From: JBAYNS01 sp041678625
GTDB lineage: Bacteria; Patescibacteriota; Gracilibacteria; Peribacterales; Peribacteraceae
Assembly: GCA_041678625.1 (NCBI GenBank)
Contig: JBAYNS010000064.1
Location: 1 to 6,810 of the forward strand
Length of the DNA stretch: 6,810 nucleotides
Reading direction: 5' to 3'
This document shows positions 1 to 5,704 of the stretch, piece by piece (the stretch's first letter is position 1; each line of letters begins with the position of its first letter). Below the pieces are notes generated by a model. The model worked only from the letters and a program-made list of their open reading frames with translations. It ran no database searches and had not been told where the DNA came from. Position numbers and translations under genes: made by a program.

Positions 1-1140
1 CAATGTTTTGATCATCTTCGGTTTTGGAACCATATCTTGGCAATCAAGAAAATAGATCTGCTGTTGATGTATCACATACCTCACCAGTGTTACGACTACG
101 TTCTGTATAATTTGTGCAAGCTCAAAGGTATTCCTACACTCATGATAGAGCGTACATGCTCTTTTGATACCTTCTTCATTATAGATGATTGGGAAGAATC
201 AAGCAGAGAGCTGGGAGAGCGGTTAGGTATATTACAAAAAGAATATGGTGATCCCAGAAAAAAAATTCCGCTTGATAAGGAGTATGAAAAGCACTTTGTA
301 GCTCAAACGGAACGCAATGAAGATCCGTGGTACATGGAGCAATTCAAAGATCAAATGAAGCAAAAAAGTTTTATGAGTAAGTGGTTTTTCGTAGCCATAA
401 AAATACTGCTGAAAAGAACGGGGACATTCATTTCTTGCGTCGTTTCGTCCGCATTCTGGAAACGAAAAATCCGCCAACACAACACCGCAAAGTTCTATGA
501 TAAAAATACAAAAACACCGAACCTTGATAAGCCCTATATTTACGCCCCATTACATATGCAACCGGAGGCCACCACATCGCCCATGGCAGGAGCTTTCGTA
601 GATCAGGAACGTATTGTGCAGCTTATAGCGGCATACTTGCCACCGGATGTGAGAATTTACGTAAAAGAACACCCATGCCAAGGGGAGAGAATGCGTAGTA
701 AAAAATTCTATGAGTCGTTATTGGCAATCCCGGCAGTAACACTTGTCCCCAGAGAATTCGATACTTTCCAACTGACAAAAAATGCTGCCGCGATAGCAAC
801 TGCAACCGGAACAGCTGGATTAGAAGGTTTGTTCCGTGAAGTCCCCGTACTGATGTTTGGTCACCGTTTCTATCAATATGCTCCAGGGGTACACATGATC
901 CGCACTTCCCAGGATTGTAAGCAGGCAATGGAAAAAATCTTTCAAAAGAAAGAGCGGCCGAGTCCTAGAGATATGCGCCTGTTCCTTAGGGCAGTACAAG
1001 AAACCGGTACTTATTACGAAGATGTCATTTCTGGACCGAACGAAGCAGAAATACGAAAAGATCGAGCGGGACTTTTAGGTGAAAAAATTTCACAGGCAAT
1101 ACAACAGAAGTTTCCAGCACATGCCGAAACTATTTGCTGA
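1..1140 (+). CDS. KpsS/KpsC-like capsular polysaccharide glycosyltransferase, 5'-truncated by window edge
   Basis: Likely a cytoplasmic GT-B-fold glycosyltransferase of the capsule-synthesis type, building a surface polysaccharide; donor and acceptor are unknown. The frame is open from base 1, so the TTG at 37 is not the real start. The residues encoded before it (FDHLRFW) align with LRHLQFW at about residue 118 of the paralogue at 5705, so about 115 N-terminal residues lie outside the window. Visible blocks, counted from base 37: APLHMQPEATT at 170-180 (nt 544-576), YVKEHP at 208-213, and ATGTAGLEG at 256-264 followed by VPVLMFG, the late GT-B block that in capsule transferases precedes 'GKPV..FG'. 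No signal peptide or clear membrane span is seen in the visible part. The TGA stop lies inside the 3' end of the convergent dehydratase gene (11-base overlap). Family assignment is fairly sure; specificity is not. Confidence 0.8.
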   Translation, partial: QCFDHLRFWNHILAIKKIDLLLMYHIPHQCYDYVLYNLCKLKGIPTLMIERTCSFDTFFIIDDWEESSRELGERLGILQKEYGDPRKKIPLDKEYEKHFVAQTERNEDPWYMEQFKDQMKQKSFMSKWFFVAIKILLKRTGTFISCVVSSAFWKRKIRQHNTAKFYDKNTKTPNLDKPYIYAPLHMQPEATTSPMAGAFVDQERIVQLIAAYLPPDVRIYVKEHPCQGERMRSKKFYESLLAIPAVTLVPREFDTFQLTKNAAAIATATGTAGLEGLFREVPVLMFGHRFYQYAPGVHMIRTSQDCKQAMEKIFQKKERPSPRDMRLFLRAVQETGTYYEDVISGPNEAEIRKDRAGLLGEKISQAIQQKFPAHAETIC

Positions 1141-2173
1141 CCTGTTCCATATAGGTTTCTAGAATGCCCGTAAGCATTTTTCTGATTTCCTCTTTGGAAA
1201 GAGGGGGAAGTTGTGCCGAATCGTAATCAGCCAATTGGGGGTTGTTTACCTGGGCAGCCGACTCCATGTTGGGCAGAAGAATGGGAGAGCGCACAACAAA
1301 CATATCTTCTTCCTCAGAGGCATACCGAGATTCTTCCTTCGTCATAAGAAGCTCAGACATCTTTTCTCCGGGGCGAATCCCAATAATTTTTTTCTCGATA
1401 CTGGCAGGATCTTTGCCGTAGCGCGGTGCCACTTCCTCAATAAGTACGTCAATAAGGTCGCCGAGAACAATTGTAGGCATCTTGAGAATAAAGAGCTCTC
1501 CTCCTTCCATGCGTTCCATTGCACGCAAAGTAAGCGCAACTGCTTGGGGAATAGACATGAAAAAGCGCACCATGGATGCTGCAGTAATGGTGACCTGACC
1601 ACCTTGACGTATTTGTTCGCAGAACAATGGGAGAGCGGACCCGCGGGAAGCCAACACATTTCCAAAACGAACACTGGCAAAACGAATGGGGCGTGTACCG
1701 GCAGCATACATGGCAGAGGTCATTAGTTTTTCCGCCAAGAGTTTCGTCGCCCCCATAACACTGGAAGGGCTTGCTGCCTTGTCTGTACTTACCAGAAGGA
1801 CCCGCTGAACTCCTTGCGTGATTGCGGCATCAATAAGATTCTGCGTCCCGACAACATTTGTTTTTACGGCCTCAAATGAATTGTACTCGCAAAAAGGGAC
1901 ATGTTTGTACGCAGCACAATGGAACACGTAATCTACATCCTCTAGAGCACGTAAAAGACGAGGATGGTCACGGATATCACCCAAAAGAGACCGAATGTCT
2001 TTGTACCCCATACGCTCCAGTTCCCGCTGCAACAAATATTGCTTGTGTTCATCGCGGGAAAACAACCGCACGGCTGCGGGGCGTAAGGCAAGAATTTGCT
2101 TTGTAACCTCGGAACCAACCGAGCCAGTAGCCCCTGTAACAAGAATGGTTTTATCCTGGAAAAAAGATGGCAT
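1130..2173 (-). CDS. PseB/CapD-type UDP-N-acetylhexosamine 4,6-dehydratase (extended SDR, SMK-type)
   Basis: Predicted NAD(P)-dependent dehydratase that removes water from a UDP-GlcNAc-like substrate to give a 4-keto-6-deoxy sugar nucleotide, the first step to amino-dideoxy sugars. Seen in the 347 residues: Rossmann motif TGATGSVG at 13-20, LFSRDEHKQ at 37-45, AAYKHVP at 87-93, STDKA at 129-133, MGATK at 140-144, VRFGNVLASRGS at 168-179 and IRPGEKMSE at 266-274. The length matches soluble PseB/FlaA1, and there is no N-terminal membrane domain as in WbpM. The catalytic Tyr position is Met140 (nt 1754-1756) with Lys144 kept, the SMK variant known from WbpM rather than the SYK of FlaA1. The ATG lies 6 bases after the aminotransferase stop, so the two form an operon. 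A weak AGAAGA precedes the start, the only SD-like sequence in the window. Exact stereochemistry (retaining or inverting) cannot be told. Confidence 0.87.
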   Translation of the reverse strand: MPSFFQDKTILVTGATGSVGSEVTKQILALRPAAVRLFSRDEHKQYLLQRELERMGYKDIRSLLGDIRDHPRLLRALEDVDYVFHCAAYKHVPFCEYNSFEAVKTNVVGTQNLIDAAITQGVQRVLLVSTDKAASPSSVMGATKLLAEKLMTSAMYAAGTRPIRFASVRFGNVLASRGSALPLFCEQIRQGGQVTITAASMVRFFMSIPQAVALTLRAMERMEGGELFILKMPTIVLGDLIDVLIEEVAPRYGKDPASIEKKIIGIRPGEKMSELLMTKEESRYASEEEDMFVVRSPILLPNMESAAQVNNPQLADYDSAQLPPLSKEEIRKMLTGILETYMEQVSK

Positions 2174-2179
2174 ATTCTT

Positions 2180-3340
2180 CTACGAAAGCGAACATAGGCC
2201 ATTCTTCAACACTTTGCATACATATACAACTTCTTCCTTCAATAAATCGGAATAGAACGGCAAAGCTATACCGCGTGCAGAGGCGGATTCCGCAATGGGA
2301 AAATCACCCTCTTTGTAGCCAAACATATCCCGATAAAAAGACTGTAAGTGAATAGAGGGGAAGTATGTATTGCATCCGATTCCATTCTTTTGGAGATGTG
2401 TGATGAGTCGATCGCGGTCTGCGATACAAAAACGCTCTGCCAAATGTATAACATAAATGAACCAACTCACATCTACGCCAATTTGTCTGGATGGAACATG
2501 AATGATTTCAGCCACATCTGCGAGCTCTTCTGCATACCAAGCAAAAACAGTGGACCGCTTCTGAATAAGCTCAGGAACGCGCTTTAATTGGCTTAATCCA
2601 AGCGCACAATTGATATCACTGATTCGATAGTTGTAACCGAGCCTTTTATGATCAAGAAATCCTGCCCCCTCATCTCGCCCTTGATTGCGCATGGAACAAG
2701 CGGCGGCTGCAATATCATTACGATCGGTCACAATCATTCCCCCTTCCCCCGTGGTCATTTGTTTATTGGGATAAAAACCAAACACGCCGCACTCAGCGAA
2801 CGTTCCCGCTTTCGCGCCGTCTTTTGTGGTGCCAAGTGCCTCACAGCTGTCTTCTATCAGGAGTAGATCATGTTTTTCTGCAATAGTCTTCAAGTCTCTC
2901 CATTCGGCCAAGTATCCTAAAATATCTACGCCCAGAATTGCCTTTGTCTTGGGTGTAATCGCCGATTCCACTTTGGCTGGATCAAGACAGAACGTATCTG
3001 GGAGCACATCGACAAAAACGGGCTTCGCCCGCTCAAAAAGCATGCAATTGCTGGACGCGATGAAGCTGAAGGGTGACGTAATAACTTCATCGCCGTCTTT
3101 TATTCCGAGTGCGCGGAGGCACAGGTGTAATGCCGCTGTACCACTACTGACGGCAACAGCATGTTTTACCCCGACATATTCTGCAAAAGCATGTTCAAAT
3201 TCGGCTAATTTTGGGCCAAGCGATAGCCGGGAAGACCGAAGAACAGCGGAAACCGCCTCAATATCTTCTTCGTTGATGTTGGGCATGGAGAGGGGGATGT
3301 TCTTTCCCATAGAACGTAGTGTAATACACGGAATGCCCAT
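2180..3340 (-). CDS. DegT/DnrJ/EryC1/StrS family PLP-dependent sugar aminotransferase
   Basis: Predicted to transfer an amino group, usually from glutamate, to the keto carbon of a nucleotide-linked 4-keto-6-deoxy sugar, most simply the product of the dehydratase encoded next in the operon. Fold-type I aminotransferase motifs, in order: RLSLGPKLAEFE at 38-49, VSSGTAALHL at 64-73, ITSPFSFIAS at 87-96, IEDSCEALG at 162-170 (Asp164 would contact the PLP pyridine nitrogen), FYPNKQMTTGEGG at 189-201 with Lys193 (nt 2762-2764) as the Schiff-base lysine, and GYNYRISDINCALG at 235-248. The 386-residue length is normal. The start is uncertain: the ATG at 3340 is the longest form, but an in-frame ATG at 3310 gives MGKNIPLSMP, closer to the usual family N-terminus. 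Neither has a Shine-Dalgarno sequence. It is the first gene of the minus-strand operon. PseC-like and LegC-like roles are both possible. Confidence 0.9.
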   Translation of the reverse strand: MGIPCITLRSMGKNIPLSMPNINEEDIEAVSAVLRSSRLSLGPKLAEFEHAFAEYVGVKHAVAVSSGTAALHLCLRALGIKDGDEVITSPFSFIASSNCMLFERAKPVFVDVLPDTFCLDPAKVESAITPKTKAILGVDILGYLAEWRDLKTIAEKHDLLLIEDSCEALGTTKDGAKAGTFAECGVFGFYPNKQMTTGEGGMIVTDRNDIAAAACSMRNQGRDEGAGFLDHKRLGYNYRISDINCALGLSQLKRVPELIQKRSTVFAWYAEELADVAEIIHVPSRQIGVDVSWFIYVIHLAERFCIADRDRLITHLQKNGIGCNTYFPSIHLQSFYRDMFGYKEGDFPIAESASARGIALPFYSDLLKEEVVYVCKVLKNGLCSLS

Positions 3341-3366
3341 TACGCGAATAAATGGCTATCAATGTT

Positions 3367-3391
3367 GGATAGAGGATAGAGAGCGGATAGA
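3367..3391 (+). repeat. Three direct copies of GGATAGA in the divergent aminotransferase/hisF gap
   Basis: GGATAGA occurs at 3367-3373, 3374-3380 (abutting) and 3385-3391 (after GAGC). The third copy ends 5 bases before the candidate hisF -10 box. Spaced short direct repeats in a divergent control region resemble an operator or activator site, but with 7-base units in purine-rich DNA chance or slippage is possible. Confidence 0.5.
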
Positions 3392-3396
3392 ATGAG

Positions 3397-3402
3397 TATA
3401 TT
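3397..3402 (+). promoter_or_regulatory. Candidate -10 box for the hisF-hisH operon
   Basis: TATATT (5 of 6 to TATAAT) ends 15 bases before the hisF ATG, so the transcript would have a very short leader or almost none. I see no good -35 box at 16-18 bases upstream; that position is occupied by the GGATAGA repeats, which might bind an activator. On the other strand I found no convincing promoter for the aminotransferase operon, although one must lie in or near this 77-base gap. Confidence 0.25.
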
Positions 3403-3417
3403 GTCATTGAGCGATAT

Positions 3418-4176
3418 ATGAAGAAAATTCGTATTATTCCGCGATTAGATATCAAAGGGCCGAATATTGTGAAGGGAATCCATATGGAAGGCTTAAAAGT
3501 GATCGGAAATCCTCCGGAGATCGCCCGCAGATACTACGATGCCGGAGCGGATGAATTGTTGTACATGGATATTGTGGCAAGTCTGTATGGGAGAGGGATT
3601 AATGTGGAACTTGTAAAATCGGTTGCACGCGAAATTTTCATACCCTTAACCGTTGGCGGAGGAATTCAATCAATCCATGACATTAATAACGTATTACACG
3701 CAGGTGCGGATAAAGTGGCAATCAACACTTTCGCAGTAGGGCATCCGGAGATGTTACAAGATGCTGTGCGGCAATTTGGATCACAATGCATCGTGCTTTC
3801 TATCGAAGCCAAAAAGAGTCCTGCGGGGACATGGGAAGTTTATACGGACGGCGGACGAGAACACACTGGTCTTGATGTAGTGGAATGGGCAAAAAAAGGA
3901 CTATCTTTTGGTATAGGGGAAATACTGATTACATCAGTGGATAACGACGGAACAAGAAAAGGGTACGACAATGAATTGATCCAAGCGCTTGAGTTAATTT
4001 CTCCAGTGCCGGTTATCGCCTGCGGAGGAGCAGGGAGTATGGATTCTGTAAAAAGCGTCCTGCAACAGAACGCGATTGACGGCATAGCTATGGCAACTGC
4101 GCTGCACTACGCTGACTACAGCATTCATGATCTGAAAAAATACCTTTATGATGCCAATTTCCCCATACGAATCTGA
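3418..4176 (+). CDS. hisF: HisF paralogue of glycan clusters (HisF2/WbuZ-like), ammonia-channelling synthase subunit
   Basis: A (beta/alpha)8 barrel homologous to the cyclase subunit of imidazole glycerol phosphate synthase, 252 residues, full length. Seen: IIPRLDIKGPNIVKG at 6-20 with Asp11 and Lys19, DIVAS at 51-55, TVGGG at 78-82, ADKVAINT at 97-104, SVDNDGT at 173-179 and ACGGAG at 201-206. By alignment from memory to Thermotoga HisF, the ammonia-gate residues Arg5, Glu46, Lys99 and Glu168 are present, but catalytic Asp130 is Glu130 (nt 3805-3807). The usual 'DVKDGRVVKG' loop reads DIKGPNIVKG. These changes and the sugar-nucleotide neighbours point to the HisF2 type that works with WbpG/PseA amidotransferases, as with hisF/hisH next to pseA in Campylobacter, rather than to histidine synthesis. 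The ATG gives the family's normal N-terminus; it has no Shine-Dalgarno. The stop overlaps the hisH start (TGATG). Confidence 0.9.
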   Translation: MKKIRIIPRLDIKGPNIVKGIHMEGLKVIGNPPEIARRYYDAGADELLYMDIVASLYGRGINVELVKSVAREIFIPLTVGGGIQSIHDINNVLHAGADKVAINTFAVGHPEMLQDAVRQFGSQCIVLSIEAKKSPAGTWEVYTDGGREHTGLDVVEWAKKGLSFGIGEILITSVDNDGTRKGYDNELIQALELISPVPVIACGGAGSMDSVKSVLQQNAIDGIAMATALHYADYSIHDLKKYLYDANFPIRI

Positions 4177-4805
4177 TGCGTATTTGTATCGTTGATTACG
4201 GCGTTGGGAACTTGTTCAGTGTCGAAAAGGCATTCCAATACTTTGATGCAGAAGTAAACGTATCGGAAGATGCAGATGTAATTGCTTCTCACGACGCTCT
4301 TATTCTCCCTGGTGTCGGATCCTTTCAGGCGGGAATGGATGGCCTGCGAATCCGTGGATTGATTGATGTGGTGCAGAAACACGTTGCGGAAGAAAAACCG
4401 CTGTTGGGCATCTGCCTTGGTGCACAGCTTTTGCTCACAAATGGCAAAGAATTTGGGGAACATAGGGGCTTAGATATTATCCACGGAGACGTGCTACATT
4501 TTCCAGCACTCGCAGACAACCGTAAAACGCCACATATAGGATGGAATACCATTGAGCCGGCTTCCCAAAAAGATTGGAAAGGAACCATATTGGATAATTT
4601 ACCCGATCACCCGGAAATGTATTTCGTGCATTCGTATATTCTTCAGCCAAATGGCAACAAAGCAGTGTTGGCATCCACGGAATACGGCGGATGCACATTC
4701 CCGTCTGTAATCCGCAAAGGCAACGTGTATGGCTGTCAATTCCACCCAGAGAAGAGTGGGAAACACGGCTTGCAGATCATCCAGAATTTTCTGAATATCA
4801 AGTAG
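4176..4805 (+). CDS. hisH: HisH paralogue (HisH2/WbuY-like) glutamine amidotransferase subunit
   Basis: Class I glutaminase that would hydrolyse glutamine and pass ammonia into the HisF barrel encoded just upstream. The 209 residues hold the full catalytic triad: Cys80 in GICLGAQLLL at 78-87 (nt 4413-4415), His190 and Glu192 in QFHPEKSG at 188-195. The oxyanion-strand motif LPGVGSF at 44-50 and the HisH-typical PHIGWN at 119-124 are present. The start codon shares one base with the hisF stop (TGATG at 4174-4178), so translational coupling and equal subunit amounts are likely. There is no separate Shine-Dalgarno. The last 8 bases overlap the convergent methyltransferase gene. With hisF this most likely serves glycan acetamidino-group synthesis; a role in histidine synthesis is not excluded, but no other his gene is in view. 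Confidence 0.9.
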   Translation: MRICIVDYGVGNLFSVEKAFQYFDAEVNVSEDADVIASHDALILPGVGSFQAGMDGLRIRGLIDVVQKHVAEEKPLLGICLGAQLLLTNGKEFGEHRGLDIIHGDVLHFPALADNRKTPHIGWNTIEPASQKDWKGTILDNLPDHPEMYFVHSYILQPNGNKAVLASTEYGGCTFPSVIRKGNVYGCQFHPEKSGKHGLQIIQNFLNIK

Positions 4806-5583
4806 TCTGCTTACGAGTTACGCGTAAGAAACTCCACGGCTGAAGAATGTAATGGTGTATTTGCCATCCGTGCCATACCTCAGTCAGATCGGATGGCTTC
4901 TTCTCTTCTGGCCACTGGGAAGCACCCAACGCGCCTGGATCGAAATCTTCATCCCGCTCTATTGAGAGAGCTGCAACATCGTCAAGCGTGCTAAAAAGCC
5001 ACTTAATGTATTTCTCGGAATAGATATTATAAAAATGACGCTCTCTTGGTTCTCCATTACGCTTGAAAATAGGATCCTTCTTTCCTTCATAAATTTCGGG
5101 CTCCGGAACCTGCTGAATACGGAAATTCGTTGTTCCGATATGTGTACGCACAAGCAAAGTTCCTTTTGTGACACGCCACAATTCCTTAAGCGGCCTGGCA
5201 ACATCCGGTAAATGCAAAAGCACGTTGCAACACAGGACTACATCAAACTTTTTGGCTTCGTAAGGTAATTTACCAATACTAGCAACCTGAAAACTGGCAT
5301 GCGGATCATCCGCATATGCCTTCTTTGCCAGAGCAATATAATGTGGCGTGATGTCGGCACCCTCATAGGAAAAGGGGACGGGATATTCACGTCTCAATGA
5401 ACGCAAGTAGTGACCGGAGCCGCAACCAACATCCAATACTGTTGTATCTGCGTGGATCAAACCTTCAAGCTGCTTTGCTGTTGCCTTACTGCTTTCCATT
5501 TCTGGCGCCTTGCCGATTGCTCGCTCATAAAAGACATCGCCATACGAAGGTTCGGCAGACCAGGCTCGATCAGAATATGCCAT
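4798..5583 (-). CDS. Class I SAM-dependent methyltransferase, probably acting on a glycan or sugar
   Basis: Seven-stranded Rossmann-type methyltransferase, 261 residues from the chosen start. Seen: motif I TVLDVGCGSGHYL at 48-60, the acidic residue after strand 2 in YEGADITPHYI at 73-83 (Asp77 is the likely ribose contact), and the motif IV region FDVVLCCNVLLHLP at 113-126. The C-terminal half (ERHFYNIYS, Trp-rich end) is the variable substrate part and I do not recognise its target. I chose the ATG at 5583 because the only upstream extension starts with a TTG at 5652 and would be translated through an 8-base tandem repeat and a candidate promoter; the extension resembles no conserved N-terminus. 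No Shine-Dalgarno precedes the ATG; the leader is pyrimidine-rich. It is convergent with hisH (8-base overlap) and divergent from the glycosyltransferase at 5705. Sugar O- or N-methylation is inferred from context only. Confidence 0.82.
   Translation of the reverse strand: MAYSDRAWSAEPSYGDVFYERAIGKAPEMESSKATAKQLEGLIHADTTVLDVGCGSGHYLRSLRREYPVPFSYEGADITPHYIALAKKAYADDPHASFQVASIGKLPYEAKKFDVVLCCNVLLHLPDVARPLKELWRVTKGTLLVRTHIGTTNFRIQQVPEPEIYEGKKDPIFKRNGEPRERHFYNIYSEKYIKWLFSTLDDVAALSIERDEDFDPGALGASQWPEEKKPSDLTEVWHGWQIHHYILQPWSFLRVTRKQTT
4810..4828. other. Stem-loop at the convergent hisH/methyltransferase 3' ends
   Basis: CTTACG (4810-4815) pairs with CGTAAG (4823-4828) around a 7-base loop, starting 5 bases after the hisH stop. 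It contains the 10-base palindrome TTACGCGTAA (4818-4827). There is no T-run on either strand, so it is not a standard intrinsic terminator; it might stabilise or end the converging transcripts. It lies within the methyltransferase C-terminal codons. Confidence 0.3.
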
Positions 5584-5605
5584 GAGGAAATGAGGAAATG
5601 AGGAA
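5582..5605. repeat. Three perfect tandem copies of the octamer ATGAGGAA abutting the methyltransferase start
   Basis: Units lie at 5582-5589, 5590-5597 and 5598-5605. On the minus strand this reads TTCCTCAT three times, and the last two bases of the final unit are the first two of the methyltransferase ATG. The 8-base period is not a multiple of three, so gain or loss of a unit would shift any reading frame running through it and would change leader length for a start at 5583. Confidence 0.8.
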
Positions 5606-5643
5606 TAGTATGAGAATACGGAGCCCAATCCTAACAGGCTTTC

Positions 5644-5673
5644 TGGGCACAAAGAAGATTATTTCTTTATAAT
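5644..5673 (+). promoter_or_regulatory. Candidate sigma70-type promoter for the glycosyltransferase at 5705
   Basis: A perfect TATAAT (5668-5673) lies 31 bases before the ATG. TGGGCA at 5644-5649 matches the -35 consensus at 4 of 6 positions with an 18-base spacer. Transcription would start near 5680, giving a leader of about 25 bases. The box pair was found by eye in AT-rich DNA. The reverse strand here also offers TATTAT (5674 to 5669), so the gap may drive the methyltransferase too. Confidence 0.45.
5651..5668. other. AT-rich inverted repeat beside the candidate promoter in the methyltransferase/glycosyltransferase gap
   Basis: AAAGAA (5651-5656) and TTCTTT (5663-5668) are inverted around GATTAT. 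The right arm overlaps the first base of the TATAAT box, a position suited to an operator. Six A/T-rich base pairs are weak evidence. The rest of the 5584-5704 gap shows only the octamer repeat and promoter listed here. Confidence 0.3.
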
Positions 5674-5704
5674 ATCGGAATGCTTATAGTACGATGATCC
5701 CGTC

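Noticed and set aside
37..39. TTG as the start of the left-edge glycosyltransferase
   Set aside because: The frame is open to base 1 and the residues before the TTG align with the paralogue at 5705, so the true start is outside the window.
1189..1204. Inverted repeat CCTCTTTGGAAAGAGG near the dehydratase 3' end as a terminator
   Set aside because: It lies within conserved-frame coding sequence about 57 bases before the stop, and no T-run follows on either strand.
1211..1726. 171-codon open frame on the plus strand opposite the dehydratase
   Set aside because: It is a shadow of a well-conserved SDR gene; the translation is Cys/His-rich low-plausibility sequence without a fold signature.
2826..3395. 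189-codon open frame on the plus strand opposite the aminotransferase
   Set aside because: It is antisense to a gene with a full set of PLP-aminotransferase motifs, and its own translation shows no recognisable domain.
3418..4805. hisF-hisH as part of a histidine biosynthesis operon
   Set aside because: No other his gene is present, the neighbours are all sugar-nucleotide or glycan genes, and the HisF loop and position 130 differ from the histidine enzyme.
5584..5652. A 23-residue N-terminal extension of the methyltransferase from a TTG at 5652
   Set aside because: It would use a rare start, translate the octamer repeat and overlap the candidate promoter; no family motif is in it.
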